Of a DNA stretch of 35,642 nt, positions 33,950-35,642 are shown piece by piece. A model generated the notes under the pieces. The model worked only from the letters and a program-made list of their open reading frames with translations. It did not search any database and was not told where the DNA came from. The position numbers and the translations under genes were made by a program. The stretch comes from JASFQI01 sp050115555 (lineage in GTDB: Bacteria; Desulfobacterota; DSM-4660; Desulfatiglandales; HGW-15), in the NCBI GenBank assembly GCA_050115555.1, contig JASFQI010000007.1:1-35642 (forward strand). Reading direction: 5' to 3'. The stretch's first letter is position 1, and every line of letters starts with the position of its first letter.

Positions 33950-34750
33950 ATGGCCCTGACGCCCATCTTCGATTCCGACAAGGCTGGACGCCCCATGCGG
34001 GTCGCCGCGCTCATGTCCGGCTCCGGAACGAACATCCTCAAACTCCTCGAGCGGGAGCGGGAGCTCCGGGAACAGGAGGGCACCGCCCCCTTTGAGGTTG
34101 TGTTTGTCTTCAGCGACCGCTCGGATGGAGCCTCCCGAGGGGAGGCGATTGCCCTGGAACACGGGCTTCCTTACGCGAGCTATGACGTGCGCGCCTTCCA
34201 CCGGCTTCGGGGGGTACGACGCACCGTGACGACCCCGGATGGCATGGCCGCCCGCAAGGCGTTCGACCGGGTGCCGGAAACCCTGGTCAAGGCCTTTGAC
34301 ATCGACGTGATCGCCCTGGGCGGGTACATGAGTTACATTACACTCCGGGGTTGCGTCAACGTTCATCCCGCGGACCTGTCCGTGATCAACCCGGACGGCA
34401 CCCGTAAATTCGTGGGCGATCACGCCGTGCGCGATGCCATTGCAGCCGGGGAAATCGAGCTTCGCGCCTCCACACTCTGGACCGATCAGGGCGTGGACAC
34501 AGGCCCCCTGCTTATGGTCTCCGATCCGGTTCAGGTCACCCTGCCCGAACCCCTCGAGACCCTTCGGTCCGATCCGGCCCGGCTGGCCCGTGTGGCGGAT
34601 GAGCACCAAAACCGGCTCAAAGAGGTGGGGGACTGGACCATCTTCCCACGGACCGTGGAGATGATCGCCCGCGGCCGGTTCGCCCTGAACGAACAAAGCC
34701 GAGTTTACGCGGACAACGAACCTGTGCCCAACGGCTACAGGCTGACCTGA
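33950..34750 (+). CDS. PurN-like formyltransferase-fold protein
   Basis: The 266-residue protein resembles phosphoribosylglycinamide formyltransferase: MRVAALMSGSGTNILKLLE matches the phosphate-binding N-terminus, N137-x-H139-P140 in CVNVHPADLS matches the catalytic NxHPS, and D183 in TDQGVDTGPLL matches the catalytic Asp. But the segment after HPADL (SVINPDGTRKFVGDHAV) replaces the usual LPxxxG loop, an insertion sits around residues 85-110, and the C-terminal 60 residues are extended. It is therefore likely a relative rather than a standard PurN; folate use and substrate are unproven. AAAGGA lies before the ATG at 33950. The CoA-transferase gene follows by 26 bp on the same strand. Confidence 0.8.
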   Translation: MALTPIFDSDKAGRPMRVAALMSGSGTNILKLLERERELREQEGTAPFEVVFVFSDRSDGASRGEAIALEHGLPYASYDVRAFHRLRGVRRTVTTPDGMAARKAFDRVPETLVKAFDIDVIALGGYMSYITLRGCVNVHPADLSVINPDGTRKFVGDHAVRDAIAAGEIELRASTLWTDQGVDTGPLLMVSDPVQVTLPEPLETLRSDPARLARVADEHQNRLKEVGDWTIFPRTVEMIARGRFALNEQSRVYADNEPVPNGYRLT

Positions 34751-34776
34751 CCCGACCGTCTCCCAGGAGAAAATCC

Positions 34777-35642
34777 ATGTCGTCCGAGGCTGCCTGGAAA
34801 AAGAAAATCTCATCTCAAAAAGAGGTCCTCTCCCATATCCGCCCGGGCATGAGCATCTTTCTCGGAACAGGGGTGGCCGAACCCCGGACCCTTGTCAAGG
34901 CCCTCAACGCATCCAATGCATCGAACCTTCGGGACCTGGAGCTCATCCAGCTCGTGAGCCTGGGGGAGACCGTCTCTATTTCGGACAAGTACACGGAAAA
35001 GTTCCGGCTCAAGACCTTCTTTGCCGGCTGGATCGCCAGCGAGGCCATTCACGAGGGACGCGTGGACCTGATCCCCTGCCCTTTCTCGCGCGTGCCCTTG
35101 CTCATGGAGTCCGGAACCCTGGACATCGACGTGGCCTTTGTTCAGATCACACCGTTTGATGCGTCCGGCTACGCGAGCCTGGGCCTGGCCGTGGACGTGG
35201 CCCGTCAGGCCATGGAGAAGGCCTCCCTGGTGGTGGGCGAGATCAACCCCCGCATTCCTAGGACCATGGGGGACACCTTTGTCCACGAGACCGAGTTCGA
35301 CCTCCTCGTGGAGACCTCGGAGCCCCCTATCACTTTTCCCCGGTGGCCCGTGGACGACGTCCACGACAAGATCGGGCGCAACATGGCCACGCTCATTCAG
35401 GACGGGTGCTGCCTGGCCTTCTCCGTGGGTCCGCTCTTCGACGCCCTGGCCCGTCACCTCTCCCGCAAGCGCCACCTGGGGATCCACTCGCCGTTTTTCA
35501 CGGATCCCCTCATGGAGCTCGTCCAGAGCGGGGCCGTCACGAACCGGAAAAAAGCGGTCTTCAAGGGGAAGTCCGTGGCCGCTTACGCCCTGGGGACCGA
35601 GAACCTCATGGCCTGGCTGGACGGAAACCCCCTGGTGGAGTT
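34777..35642 (+). CDS. Acetyl-CoA hydrolase/CoA-transferase family protein, 5' part
   Basis: The gene runs off the right edge after 288 codons. CAGGAGAAAATCC precedes the ATG at 34777, and the frame is open to the end. The N-terminus (HIRPGMSIFLGTGVAEPRTL) and the block VGPLFDALARHL ... HLGIHSPFFTDPLMELVQSGAVTNRKK fit the AcH family, which includes acetyl-CoA hydrolases, succinyl-CoA:acetate and 4-hydroxybutyrate CoA transferases. The catalytic Glu of the family would be in the missing or C-terminal part, so activity cannot be confirmed. The close coupling with the formyltransferase-like gene suggests a shared pathway. Confidence 0.85.
   Translation, partial: MSSEAAWKKKISSQKEVLSHIRPGMSIFLGTGVAEPRTLVKALNASNASNLRDLELIQLVSLGETVSISDKYTEKFRLKTFFAGWIASEAIHEGRVDLIPCPFSRVPLLMESGTLDIDVAFVQITPFDASGYASLGLAVDVARQAMEKASLVVGEINPRIPRTMGDTFVHETEFDLLVETSEPPITFPRWPVDDVHDKIGRNMATLIQDGCCLAFSVGPLFDALARHLSRKRHLGIHSPFFTDPLMELVQSGAVTNRKKAVFKGKSVAAYALGTENLMAWLDGNPLVE

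Overview
The window reads as one continuous stretch of bacterial chromosome of high GC content (my impression, roughly 60 %), with 32 protein genes packed on both strands. I see no rRNA, tRNA, transposase, phage gene or CRISPR array. The gene set (an orphan thiolase beside a DUF35 protein, an ADP-forming acyl-CoA synthetase-like protein, an acetyl-CoA hydrolase/CoA transferase-like protein, large PAS/GAF hybrid kinases, HDOD protein, RapZ, divergent PGK) suggests a Desulfobacterota (former Deltaproteobacteria) sulfate reducer or syntroph. That assignment is inference from gene content, not from a marker gene.

Layout. 1-1.9 kb: edge of a kynurenine formamidase-like gene, a LysM lytic transglycosylase and a YjbQ protein. 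2.2-5.2 kb: hsp20 and lon on the minus strand (proteostasis). 5.4-12.6 kb: a MinD-like ATPase, then hybrid kinase - HDOD protein - hybrid kinase on the plus strand. 12.8-15.6 kb: an endonuclease/exonuclease/phosphatase protein, a divergent phosphoglycerate kinase and a small charged protein. 15.8-18 kb: a YbgC-type thioesterase, RidA, a NifU/IscU-like scaffold and a flavin reductase. 18.1-22.3 kb: a DisA_N (diadenylate cyclase fold) protein with a changed motif, a membrane metallopeptidase, HU and a nucleotidyltransferase. 22.3-28.1 kb: rapZ, a CoA-binding ADP-forming synthetase-like gene, enolase, rsmE and prmA. 28.3-30 kb: DUF35 plus thiolase. 30.3-33 kb: glmM coupled to a left-handed beta-helix protein resembling the acetyltransferase half of GlmU. 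33.4 kb to the end: a cupin, a PurN-like formyltransferase and the start of a CoA transferase.

The most unusual features are: (i) a ~150 bp dispersed repeat with a TTCGTG heptamer core, present as three head-to-tail units at 33016-33464 and as an inverted copy at 12691-12836 that supplies the last codons and stop of a gene; (ii) a DAC-domain protein whose RHR motif reads RFN; (iii) a free-standing GlmU-acetyltransferase-like protein translationally coupled to GlmM; (iv) a PGK homologue that lacks a key substrate-binding arginine; (v) two paralogous hybrid kinases around an HDOD gene, the first with a -24/-12-like site; and (vi) a nucleotidyltransferase gene whose extended -10 promoter predicts a leaderless mRNA. 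I do not see a complete, previously undescribed multi-gene defence or biosynthetic system here.
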